This document shows positions 9,726-20,418 of a stretch of 64,000 bases of DNA, piece after piece. The position numbers were made by a program, and so were the translations under genes. Positions within the stretch are counted from its first letter, which is position 1. Each line of letters opens with the position of its first letter. The notes under the pieces are model-generated. The model worked only from the letters and a program-made list of their open reading frames with translations. It had not been told where the DNA came from and did not search any database. The DNA comes from Artocarpus heterophyllus (taxonomy: Eukaryota > Streptophyta > Magnoliopsida > Rosales > Moraceae). The stretch is taken from the NCBI GenBank assembly GCA_025403435.1, contig CM046351.1, positions 27,493,730 to 27,557,729 on the forward strand, given 5' to 3'.

Positions 9726-10936
9726 ATGATTGTAAAAACTGTGTGTTTGCATTGCATTTATTAATTAAAAAAATAAATAAAAATTAAAAATCTAAAAATA
9801 TTTTCGGTGATTTGTCTCCTGTCCAATGACGACATTAAGATTATAGCATTTTCATGACTTAAGGTAAATTTTAAATATTATTTAAGTTTATGTTAGTTTC
9901 TTTAGTTTGACATATATTTAGGATGAAATTTTCCCCAAATTTGAACACTTAATCTTGCACTATGATTTGTTATATTAATTTAGAGACTGTTTATGTTAGT
10001 ATAATTTGGTTTATTTTTATAAAATCTTATAACTTGTTTAAATCCCTCTTGAGGCAAAATCCTAGATAACACTAAGTTATAGATATAATTTAGGCCATCT
10101 TTGGATCGTTTGAGCCTTTGAAGCTAACCTGTTTACATTTTATATCCCTAGTTACCTCGTTGTGCTTAATGTTCTATTTTCTTTGTTACCCATATATTTA
10201 ACCTAGCCTTTTTAATAAATTCATAATCCTTTTCTTGTACCTTTCACTCATAAGGCATTTGTTCTTTCAAGTGAAATCGGATTTATGAAGTTAGGATGAG
10301 TTAGGAATATCTATTACCTCTGAAAAATATGTACGTTTATTGTAACTCTTCAGTTATTTTGTATTTCAGTAAAAAAAAAACTTTTTTAAAAAGAAGAAAG
10401 TTAAATAAAAAAGTGGTTGACAAAGGAATTTTCATTTCGAGTTCGGGATTGTAAACTTTGGGAATTGGATTGTACATTTTAAAGGTTCGAGATTTTTATA
10501 AGTGTCTTATGGGTGAACTGAGCCTTAAATATATCTTTCATCCTACCTTTAACCTAAGCCGTACATTACAAGCGGAATAAAGTCCTAAAGGTCTTTAACA
10601 AGGTGTTATTCTACATTAGTGGAGAGAGGGATAAAAACAAATTTATAAGAATTTATTTAAATAAATTAAGATATATTAATGTAAATTTATCTGCTTAATA
10701 TGCATTGATTAGTAATAGAAATTCACACACACAGAGAGGAAAATTCATCTTAAATACTTGACGAACTCTAGAAATGAATCATAACTTAATTAATATTTAC
10801 ATCTTTACTTTGAGGCAGGAATATGAGATAAATCCTGAGGAAAATCAGTGAGGAATCACAAGTTTTTTTTTTTTAAAAAAACCTTTTGTCTGTTTTAAGT
10901 TTTATCGCTTTAATTGCTAGAGACTAGCAATAAGCT

Positions 10937-10948
10937 GGTTGGGGGGTG
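10937..10948 (+). other. Polypurine tract
   Basis: GGTTGGGGGGTG directly abuts the TGATGAGACT start of the right LTR, the expected place for plus-strand priming. Two T interrupt it. Confidence 0.75.
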
Positions 10949-13079
10949 TGATGAGACTTAGAAAATACACTTTTCTTAACAAACAAATCAAGCATTTTGC
11001 ATTAATATTTCTCATAAAACTCCTCAATTATAGCAATTCAGTGATAAACAGTGTTGTAATGTCTTAGTATGCAAATGTGTTTAAAAATGTGTTTTTAGTA
11101 TGTTTTTATGTTCAATAATATTTTTAGTAATTTTTGGAGTCGTTTCCGTGTGTTAAATAAGTGTTTAAATAGTTAAAACCGTAAAAATAATATTGTGTGA
11201 TTTTTTTTAAGTCTTAATGTGTTTGATAGTGTGTTTTAAGTTTGTAAATATGTCCTATTATCTTTTTAGTGATTTCTAAAAATATCTCTAAGTCAAAAAA
11301 ATCATATCTATGCTAAACCGAAAAAGACCGAAAATTTTAGAAGTTTTTGATTAATTTTGTGTGTTTTAATGTAAAATAAATATTTTTAATGTTAATTTAA
11401 ATATTATGTTTGTAAAATAATTAATTTTAGTATGTCTGTGAATTTTAAATCTGAAATCTAGAGAAAAAATGGAGCAAAACGGTGCAAAAATGGATAAAAA
11501 TCAGACATCAAATGCATAAAAAATAATTAAAAATTCAAATTTGAATTTAATGGAGACACGTGGCTTCACGAGAGCCGTTGGATTCACTGTGAAATTAATC
11601 TCAACCGTCCAACCGAGGTCCGCGTGTCGTTGTGTCATCCCTTGCGTCAGCCGAATCTCATAGTGCAGTCCACGTGGCGTTCTCTAATTGGCGCGTGTAA
11701 TTCACACGGAGACAAAGCTACAGTGAAAGTCAGAGGAGCAACTCAGGCCGTGTCCAATCTCGTGCAGTCGTCTCCACATGCTCCCACTTTTTTAGTCGTC
11801 CGATGCGATGACCAAGACTAATCTAACGGTCTTCAATCTCGATCCCACTGGTCCCACCTGGGCCCATTCTCATTCGCATCTGGAAGCCATTTGATTGAGA
11901 AATGAACAAACTAGATTGCACTGTTTCAGTGCTGCCATTTACCACGAAGTAGAGAATTACAAACGAATTCTCACGTCCATCAAGCTGTCTCAGCGCAAAG
12001 AAAGAGAAGGAAATTGGTTTTTCAACGCTTGAATAGCAAAAATAATTAAAGAATAGTAACTCTTTCATGCCTATAAATACCGAGCTATCCTTCGAGTCTC
12101 AGCACCCCCCGTGCAGTATGAGAATGCTACTATAATAGTTATAGTTTAGTTTTTATTTTAGTTTTAAGTCTAGTTTCTTGTAAAATATTTTATAGTTTGT
12201 GTTGTAAAAATTATGCTCAATAATATCAGTAGTACTTTATTAATTAAATCATTCTAAATTTCTTTTTAGCTGAGGGGAGAGGGGGAAATTTTGGCAAAAT
12301 TATCTTAAATATTTTTGGTTTTTCTTAGTTTTCTAAGCTGTTGTAATGCCAAAATATTTTCTTAGAAAACTTAGAATTTCAATATTTTCTTAGCTAGAAC
12401 TCTGCCAAAATTACGATTTTAATTTATCGACGACATAGACTGGCACGGATAATGCTTGGGAGGACCTTGATTACTCGTAGACAGGAATGGCTCGGTGAAT
12501 GCTTAACTTACTATCTTGGTTGTTATTTTAGTTAAGTTATGTTGAAATGCTGCTTATTTATTAACTTGTGTTTTTGCTACATTATAGACATGGAATGACA
12601 CAGTAAATGCTTGGTAAATCTTGATTTATTGTCGATATAGGATGACATAGTGTATACTTAAAACAACTAATAAATTAAAGAGAAACTAAAATATATTGAA
12701 GATAATTGCCAGAATAGAACCTTTAAACCTTAGTCCTGTTATTATTGTTGTTTTGCCTCTTTAAATTGTCGTTATTATTGTTGTTACTCTGCTTAAGTTA
12801 TTATTTGCATTTCTTGTTATTAAAGTTCTAAATTATCAAAATTTAAAGATGAAAAATGTTGTAAAAATGTGTAAATATTGTAAATACATTTTGTAAATAA
12901 TAAATATTAATCCTCAAAATTTTCAGCTTAAATGAAAAGAAAAAGTTAACATAATATATGTACTGGAACTGAATAAATCCTTCCCTGTGGGTTCGATCTC
13001 GGATTCACTGAGTAAATATTACTTGAGACAACCTTATACTTGGGGTTATTTTAGAATGCAGTAAATAGACGTGAGATCA
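10949..13079 (+). repeat. 3' LTR of the Athila/Tat-type element
   Basis: 2131 bp, colinear with 1143-3275, ends GTGAGATCA at 13079, and is followed by the CTGAC target-site copy and then the chromovirus gag. It keeps the TATA box at 12072-12079 and the ACGTG boxes. Substitutions scattered along its length separate it from the left LTR. Confidence 0.92.
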
Positions 13080-13847
13080 CTGACCAGATTGAGGCTGGTT
13101 CCTTCTTAACTTGGACAGATGGACGTCGGGATGTTGGGCCCTTAGAACAACCTGCTCCTGACTTCTGGGTGGACTTGCCCCATCAACGATCGCAACAATT
13201 TCTGCCCTGGGAACTCTGATCAGTCTTCTGACCCTTTCACTTTCATTGCTAACCATTCCTAGTCAAAGACGAGCCAGCTGATCAAATTTTGCCACTACAT
13301 CGGTGACCGACATATCTCCCTGGCGCAGGTTCTCAAACTCATCATAATGCTTCCTAGTAATGTTCATGTGGAAGAACTTCATGTTGAACTCCTGAACAAA
13401 GTCTGCCCATGTCATCTCGTCAACATTCCTGCTCAATTCTATGCCATCCCACCAAATTCTGGCCTGCATGGTGAGATAGTACGATGCACAGAGAACCTTC
13501 TCATTGTCAGTAAAGCCCATGAGTCTTAGAGTGGCCTCTATCGTCTTTAGCCATCCCTAGGTGACAAGTGGATCCTTGGAGCCTTCAAAGTCTGTCGGCT
13601 TAACTCTCTTCCATCTGACTAAGAGCAGTACCTTGTAGGCCGCTTTGGGTTCAACAATAGGGGCTGGGAACTCATTAACTTGTGGCTGAGGAGGAGGAGG
13701 AGGAGGAGGCACATCATTGCCTTGTCGATCATCGTTGCGGCCATTAGCCCTTAATTCAGCAATCTCTCTTCTTTGCTCTTCTAATTGTTTTCGCAACTCA
13801 GCGATCATCATCGTCAACATCTCGTTGGTCTGAGTGCGGGTTTGCAT
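13080..13847 (-). pseudogene. Chromovirus gag N-terminal and capsid part
   Basis: On the minus strand gag starts at 13847 (MQTRTQTNEMLTMMIAELRK) with a coiled-coil-like Glu/Arg segment and a run of Pro near 13700. A stop follows near 13557. The capsid part reads WWDGIELSRNVDEMTWADF and FENLRQGDMSV (13520-13263), then after a stop SERVRRLIRVPRAEIV and QPQSGQ down to 13080. There the Athila/Tat-type element interrupts it; the rest of gag is at 1142-960. At least two stops, so it is not functional. Confidence 0.85.
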
Positions 13848-14304
13848 TCTTCTACAGCCGTCCTTTGTTAATTTCCTAAAAGAATTAGGAGCTTAAGAAT
13901 AATCTTATAACTATGAGACAGGTATTCACTACTAGGGCTTTAATCATTAAACATCTAAACCTTATTCTTATCATCATACTTGCATCTTAACATTTAACTT
14001 TAAAACATACTTACTTGGAGGACTTAGACCGACGTGTGGCGATATGAATTGTAAACGAAAATTTGCCCCTATACCAAAGCCTGTAATGCCCCCTTACGGA
14101 CGTTACAGATGTCGTTACATTCATTCATTTAACCATTATTTAAGATAAACTATTTGAATAAAAAGATAGTTTGAAGGCATAACCCATGATCCATGCATAC
14201 ATTTTTTTTTCAACTTAATCATAAACATCCTTTAAATAGATTACCAGTACCATAGTATAACAAATTAACTTTTTAAAACTTCTTAAAGGAATATCTTCAT
14301 TTAT

Positions 14305-14490
14305 GGTTCGGCAGGCCGAGCTTAAGGCTTCGGCAGGCTGAACTGGATCGGCAGGCCGATGATCAAACATTGGCAGGCCGCCCAAGGCTCTGCAAGAACA
14401 TGATTTCAAATCGATAAGATCGGCAGGCCGGCACTAGGTAATCGGTAGGCCGATCCATGTATCGGCAGTCCGACCAGTAATGGTCGGCAA
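14305..14490 (-). repeat. Palindrome cluster, 3' end of the Tekay LTR
   Basis: At least eight copies or variants of TCGGCAGGCCGA (plus-strand reading; TCGGCCTGCCGA in the LTR sense) in about 185 bp, with unrelated spacers. Each is a perfect TCGGC/GCCGA inverted repeat around a 2-nt centre. Exact copies lie near 14309 and 14349. Confidence 0.8.
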
Positions 14491-16689
14491 GCCGACTGAG
14501 ACTAGGAAAAATTTGAAAAAAAAAATAAATTTAAAACGAGATTCGATACTTCAAATTGCGGAAGGCAAAATACTTAATAAAAATATAAGTTATAATAATA
14601 AAACATAGTTCATGAATTCTTTAAAACTTAATAAATAAACATGTTCAAATTATAAAACATAGTTTATATCATTAAAACTTCCTTCTTTGGCATTCTTCCA
14701 TTTGCAATTCATCAATCTTAGCTCACACGCCTTTCATTGCCTTCCACCTAGTCCATGACCTTCTTACCCTTATCTGCAACATGATATAAAATTGAATAAG
14801 CTAATGCTTAGTAAGTACATTTCATATCTCACAACTTAAATCACTTTAGGACTATCATCATCATCATCAACATAATAGTGCACTAGGCACAAATTTCATA
14901 AGGAACATATCTTTCATTACTTTGACCATATTAAAACTTATTCCATTTTATCTTAAGGGCCCAAGTGTTGCACCATAATCGTCATTGTAGGCACGCCGTC
15001 ATGAGAGGAGAAGGATAGCTAATCCTAAACCAAACATGACATCATAACATATCATAACATAACATTGGTGTGCAACACTTATTTAAGTGATACATATATA
15101 CATTTATAAATTTTCATACTTTGAAATACGTCATCATCATACATGCATAACTTTTAAAACATAAAAATCTTTCATGAGAAATATAATTGAAACCATCACA
15201 AAATCATTATAGATATCATCATGAACATAATTTCAAACCTTTTATAAAACATATCATGTTACATGTGAGAATGTACTTACTTGTGAAGCTTACTTAACCT
15301 TAATTTGTAGGTGACAATGCCGCAGTCTCGTTGTGCTCACTTCATATTGTGTTCATGTTATACATTCATAAAAAAAATGGCAATTAACATATATTTTCAA
15401 GAAACCATGAAATCATCAACATTTCACAACCTCTTCAAATAACATATTTCATCACATATCCTTTCCTTTCCTGAAACATCAATTTCATAAAACATTTCAT
15501 CAATATTAAAACATTAGAATAAAACTGTCATCACAACATGCATTACTGACCTTCATGAATTCAAAACTTAATAACTCAACATTTACAGATAATTTGAGCA
15601 CCACATTTGGTAGGGACAAATTTAATACATAAACATATTACCATGATTTTTCATTAGTCATAAAAATTACATTTAGTATAAAAAAACAAGTCATACATAT
15701 CAAAACATGAAATCTGCCTGCAATAGTTAGGCAGTGAACAACTTTAAACTCAGGTCCATTATCACATAATCAAGACTGTAGAAAAACCACAAAAATTAAC
15801 ATATACAATAGACACATAAAACTATAACATATCCAAAAATTGATTTCAACAAAAATCAGATTAGGTCGAAACACACATTTGAAGTCAGTAGTAAAACTAA
15901 CTTCCATCATATTAAGCAGTGAGTTACAAGAGTTCATCATTTTCAAACAATCAAAAAAAATTTATTTAAACTCTAAAAATCTTATTAACAACTTATTAAC
16001 ATATATTACAATACCGTAAAAATATCCTAACTGCCAGATAAAATCATTTAATTATACAAAACATCACACAACTAAAAGTCCGACAATTTCACAGTTAGAG
16101 CAGTTTCTAAACCTAGTCTTAATGAAAATTCCATAACACATAAAATGTTCATCAAATCATCACCAAAATTTCCAGTCCATAACATAACATATACATGAAC
16201 ATATTCGCCAAATTTCATAAATAACAAAGTACATTTGCCCCTTGAACTAAAACCATATTTTTGAGCAACATAATAAACTAACAACATTTTACTGTGAGTG
16301 GCAGAGAGTAGAAAATTTGTATCTTAATGGAGAGAAATCAAAATAATGTGAAACATGGAGATAAATCACATAATGCATATATGAACATCATATTAAAATC
16401 TTAGAACCAATGGAAATTCCTAGACAAAAATATGGCAGTCGGATTAAGAAGGAGAAATACTGTAACACCCACCTATTTTTATGTAACGGATTATGTTAAG
16501 TTAGTAACGACGTTAAGTAATTTTCTTATTGATATATGTTATGATTTATGATTTTATGTTACTAACTATTTATTCTAAGTGTTATGACAGGTGACGATCA
16601 CGTGGAATTGATGTACTCAAGTGTTCATTTCATTCCATGTTTATTTATGATTCATTATGATATGATGTATCCTTGTATGTGAGGACAGT

Positions 16690-16850
16690 TCGATAGGCCG
16701 AACCTTCAAGATCGGCAGGCCAAATTATCCCTCAACAATTGGCAGGCCGAGGGAAACCATCGGCAGGCCAGACTTCATGGAATCGACAGGCTAAACTGTG
16801 CAGTCGGCAGGCCGATGACAGCTGACGAGCAGTCAGCCGAAGTCTCCTAA
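16690..16850 (+). repeat. Palindrome cluster, 5' part of the solo LTR
   Basis: Six or more copies and variants of TCGGCAGGCCGA, about 230 nt from the LTR start; an exact copy is near 16799. The complementary orientation TCGGCCTGCCGA appears in the 3' cluster at 19265-19335, so the two clusters could pair within one transcript. Confidence 0.8.
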
Positions 16851-19264
16851 AAATGTGACGATGATGATTGGTTGTGATTGGATATTGATTGATGATTGAT
16901 TGGCATATTTATGGATTAATTTCCTCATTTAAGGAAATTAAATAATCGACTCTTGATTGATTGAATGTAATTGATATGGTTTCCTATTTTGAAGAAGTGA
17001 AATATGGTAACTTGAACCATTCTTGGAACTTTGACCTTTCTTTCCCTCAATTCTCTCCACTTTCCATGTGAAGCTTGCCTCAAATTAATCAAAAAATTTC
17101 TGAAATTAAACAGAGATTATCTCTTTCCTTTCTCACCATTCTCATTTTTCATGTAAACGTTCTTTTCTCTCTCTCTCTCAAGTCTCCTCTCTTTCACTCT
17201 CTCTTCTCTACATTTTCTTCTCCATTTTTCCCTGCTGCAAACACCTAAAAGAACACCAAGAAATCTCACTTTCCACCTAGCCAAATTCAAAGATAAACTA
17301 GAGAAGCTTCATTTTGATGTAAGAGCCAATTTCGGTATTTCTGAAATATGTTTTCCTCCTTACTCCGACAGCCATAACTTTGTATAGGAATCTTATTTTC
17401 CTCTGATATTTTGGTATGATGTTCATATATATGTTATGTAATGTCCTTACAAGTTTCAACATATTTCAATTTTTCTACATTAAGGTATGAATTTTCTACC
17501 CACTGCCACTCACAGTAAAAATGTTGCTGTTTGGTTATGAAGCTTGAAAATGTGATTTTTGTTCAAGGGGTAAACGTGCTTTTTTTGCTACAAAATTTGG
17601 CAAGAATGTTCATATATATGTTAAGTTATGAACTGGAAAGTTTGGTAATGATTTGATGAGTATTTTATGTGTTATGGAATTTTTAGTAAGACTAGGTCTA
17701 GAAACTGCTTTAACAGTAAAATGGTTTGGACTTTTTGGCTATGTGATGTTTTGTGTGATTAAATGATTTTATAGGCGTTGAGATAATTTTCTGGTATTGT
17801 GATGTATGTTAATAAGTTGTTAGTAAGAGTTTTAGAGTTTAAATTAATGTGTTTTAATTGTTTGAAAATGTTTACTAAAGATTACTTACTGTCTGTCAAA
17901 CCTAAGTTAGTTTTATTTCTGATTTCAAATATGTGTTTTAACCTAATCCGATTTTTTTTGAAGCCAATTTTTGGACATGTTAGAGCTTCTATATGTCTAT
18001 TTTATATTTTAATTTTTGTAGATTTTTCTGTGATGTTGAAAAGTAATAAATGGACCTGAGTTTGAAGTAGTTCACTGCCTAACTATTGCTGGCAGATTTC
18101 ATATTTGATATGTAAGAATTGTTTTTAGATACTAAATGAAATTTTTATGATAAATGAAAAATCATGGTAATATATTTATGTATTATTTTGGTTCCTGCCA
18201 AGTGTGGTACTTAAATTATATGAGAATGTTGAGTTATTGAATTTTTAATTCATGGAGGTCAAAAATATATTTTTGTTGATAGTTTTGATGATTATGGTTG
18301 TGGATGCATGTTATGAATTATGTTTGCAAGAGATGAATATATGTGTGATGTTATATGGAATGGATGTTTTATTCTATGAAAATAACTATTAATTTTATTT
18401 TGTATCTTTAAATGAATAAATGGCATGAACACACTAAGAAAAGAGCACATCATGACCGCGGCATCGTTACCGATACATTTAAGGTTAAGTAAGCTAACTA
18501 AAAAAAAAAGGTAAGTACATTCTCACCTGCAACATGATATGTTTTATAAGTTTTGAAATTATGTGCATAATGATAATTATTCTATGATGGTTTCATTTAA
18601 AGTTTTCTTATGAAATATTTTTTTGTTCATAAAGTTATGCATGTATGATGATGACGTATTTCAAAGCTTGAAAGTTATAGATATATGTATCACCTAATAA
18701 GTGTTGCACACCAATGTTATGATATGTTATGATGTCATGTTTGGTTTAGGATTAGCTACCCTTTTCCTCTCATGACGACGCGCCTACAATGATGATTATG
18801 GTGTAACACTTAAGCCCTTAAGATAAAATGAAATAAGTTTTAATATGGTCAAAGTAATGAAAGATATGTTCCTATGAGAATGTGCCTAGTGCACTATTAA
18901 GATGTATGATGATGATGATGTTCATAAATGTTTTAAGTTGTGAGATTACAATGTACTTACTAAGCTTTAGCTTATTCAGTTTATGTTATGTTGCAGATAA
19001 GGGTAAGAAGGTGATGGACTAGGCGGAGGGCGTGGAAAGGCGTGTGAGCTAAGCAAGATGAATTGTAACTGGAAGAACACCAAAGAAGCAAATTTTATGA
19101 TTTAAGCTATGATTTATTATTAGAACACATTTATTTGTTAAGTTTTAAAGAATACAAGAACTATGTTTTAATATTTTATTTTATCATTTTAAGAATTTGG
19201 TCTTCCGCATGTTGAAATATTAAACTTGTCTTTAAATTAAGTTTTCTAAAAAGTTTTTGTTTAT

Positions 19265-19335
19265 CTCGGACGGCCTGTCGAAGTTTGACCTTCGGCCTGC
19301 CGAGCCCTCAAGTTCGGTCTGCCGAACTGTAAGTA
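19265..19335 (+). repeat. Palindrome cluster, 3' part of the solo LTR
   Basis: Three copies or variants of TCGGCCTGCCGA, an exact one near 19291, about 270 nt from the LTR end. Orientation opposite to the 5' cluster. Confidence 0.75.
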
Positions 19336-20104
19336 TGTTTTCCAAGATGGTTTGAATGTTTGTTTCTATTTTTATGGTTTTGGCTAACAATTTAAAGAAT
19401 GTTTAAGATCAAGTAAATTATTATTATCATTATTAATAAGGTTTAATTTATTGAATGTTTTATAAAAAAAATGCATGCATGGATCCTGGGTTATGTTTTC
19501 AAACTATCTTTAAGTTATATGGTTTGTCTTTAAGTAAAGTATTAAATGAAAATATGTAATGACATCTGTGATGTCCGTAAGGGGGGCGTTACAAATACAT
19601 TTTAGAAATGCCAAAAAAAATGAGTTCTTACCTAGAGCAAATTACTTCTCAAACTTCCTTGAATTTACCCCAACGAAATTTCAATATTTCCTTCAAATAT
19701 TTGTAACTGAAAATAAGAGAAAAGAAAGGAAGAGAACGTGGAGAAGGAAGAAGAAAGAAAATAGTCTAAGAGAATATTTTTGAGAAAGAAAATGAAATTA
19801 TCGTGAAAAATGAGAATGGCATAAAAGAGGGAAGTTATCACTTTCTATAAAATCAGAAATTTTCTGACTAGTTGTAGTCAATACTCATGGAAAGTGGAGA
19901 GGATTGGGGAAGATCAAATCAATTAGCTCCACTTACCATATCTTACCCCATTGAATTTGAGAAACCATTTAAAACAATTCCAATCAATCAAAAGTCAATT
20001 ATTTTATTTCCTTAAATGAGGAAATTAATCCTAAAATATGCCAATCAATCACATTAAACCATCCAATCATTGTAATTATCTCAGTCACAGATTTGGAGAG
20101 ACTT

Positions 20105-20200
20105 TTACTGACTGCTCGTCAGCTATCATCGACCTGCTGATTCCTCACTTCGGCCTGCCGATGCTTGAGGGACAATTCAGCTTGCCGAACTGTCCTTACA
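20105..20200 (-). repeat. Palindrome cluster, 5' end of the Tekay LTR
   Basis: Three copies or variants; exact TCGGCCTGCCGA (plus-strand reading) near 20151. In the LTR sense this reads TCGGCAGGCCGA, as in the 5' cluster of the solo LTR. Confidence 0.7.
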
Positions 20201-20418
20201 TACTAGAATACATCATAGCATTTAAATCATTAATGAATCATCATAAAACATACAATATAAATAATATGAACACTTGAGCACATCAATTCCACGTGATCGT
20301 CATCTGTCATAACACTTACAATAAAATGGTTAGTAGCATTATCTCATAAATCATAAGCATTACTTAACGTCATTTCTAATATAACCTAATTCGTTACATA
20401 AAATAGACGGGTGTTACA

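Larger units (their letters stand above)
9215..10948 (+). other. 3' non-coding region of the Athila/Tat-type element
   Basis: No coding signal. At 9333-9367 AACATTGAGAACAGTGTT followed by a GGTTGGGGGAGA tract matches the conserved sequence found after the coding part of Athila/Tat elements. Three of the five GAAACG hairpins follow (9502-9725). The rest is AT-rich with A-runs. It ends at the polypurine tract. Confidence 0.75.
1143..13079 (+). mobile_element. Athila/Tat-type LTR retrotransposon without pol, carrying a LOG-like gene
   Basis: Two direct LTRs (1143-3275 and 10949-13079) start TGATGAGACT and end GTGAGATCA. The flanking 5-mers are CTAAC (1138-1142) and CTGAC (13080-13084), a target duplication with one mismatch, inside the gag of the chromovirus. 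Just inside the left LTR is a primer site matching the 3' end of tRNA-Asp, as in Athila/Tat elements. The interior has gag, an aspartic protease with the clade's DLGAS active site, then no RT, RNase H or integrase. Instead there is an unknown ORF and a LOG-like ORF, followed by a long 3' non-coding tract and a G-rich polypurine tract. LTR identity is about 96% over the first 125 bp by eye, so the insertion is not very recent. It must depend on enzymes from another element. Confidence 0.9.
16461..19593 (+). mobile_element. Solo LTR of the Tekay-like family
   Basis: 3133 bp from TGTAACACCC to GGGGCGTTACA with no internal retrotransposon sequence. Target duplication AATAC is perfect (16456-16460 and 19594-19598). 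It lies head-to-head with the LTR it interrupts and is of the same family. It holds a CT-rich microsatellite at about 17166-17215 and two palindrome clusters (16690-16850 and 19265-19335). Probably formed by LTR-LTR recombination that removed the interior. No gene inside. Confidence 0.93.
1..20418 (-). mobile_element. Ty3/gypsy chromovirus (Tekay-like), 5' portion, heavily nested
   Basis: Minus-strand LTR retrotransposon whose 3' half lies left of the window. In transcription order: 5' LTR 20418 to 14082, degenerate primer site just inside it (minus strand reads TGGTATAGGGGC, resembling the initiator-Met type TGGTATCAGAGC), gag start 13847, gag to 13080, then after an 11.9-kb insertion the gag tail, protease and start of RT from 1142 to 1. 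The LTR is itself split by a solo LTR. LTR ends are TGTAACACCC and GGCATTACA; the length without insertion is about 3.2 kb, as in Tekay/Del-type chromoviruses. It is inserted into a copia element at 20419. The lineage name is inferred from LTR form and protein style; I could not run a tree. Confidence 0.85.
14082..20418 (-). repeat. 5' LTR of the Tekay-like element, split by a solo LTR
   Basis: LTR on the minus strand: it starts (20418) TGTAACACCCG and ends (14082) GGCATTACA. The solo LTR 16461-19593 plus one AATAC copy splits it. Joined, it is about 3.2 kb. The related fragment 36058-38821 runs straight through the insertion point (GGAGAAATGCATTTTAGAAA near 37932), so the empty site is visible in this window. 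It contains two clusters of the TCGGC-AG-GCCGA motif, at 20105-20200 and 14305-14490, in opposite orientation. No gene is seen; short frames are chance. Confidence 0.88.

Noticed and set aside
14305..14490. CRISPR-like array
   Set aside because: Repeats are 12 bp, degenerate, irregularly spaced and found only in LTRs of a plant retrotransposon.
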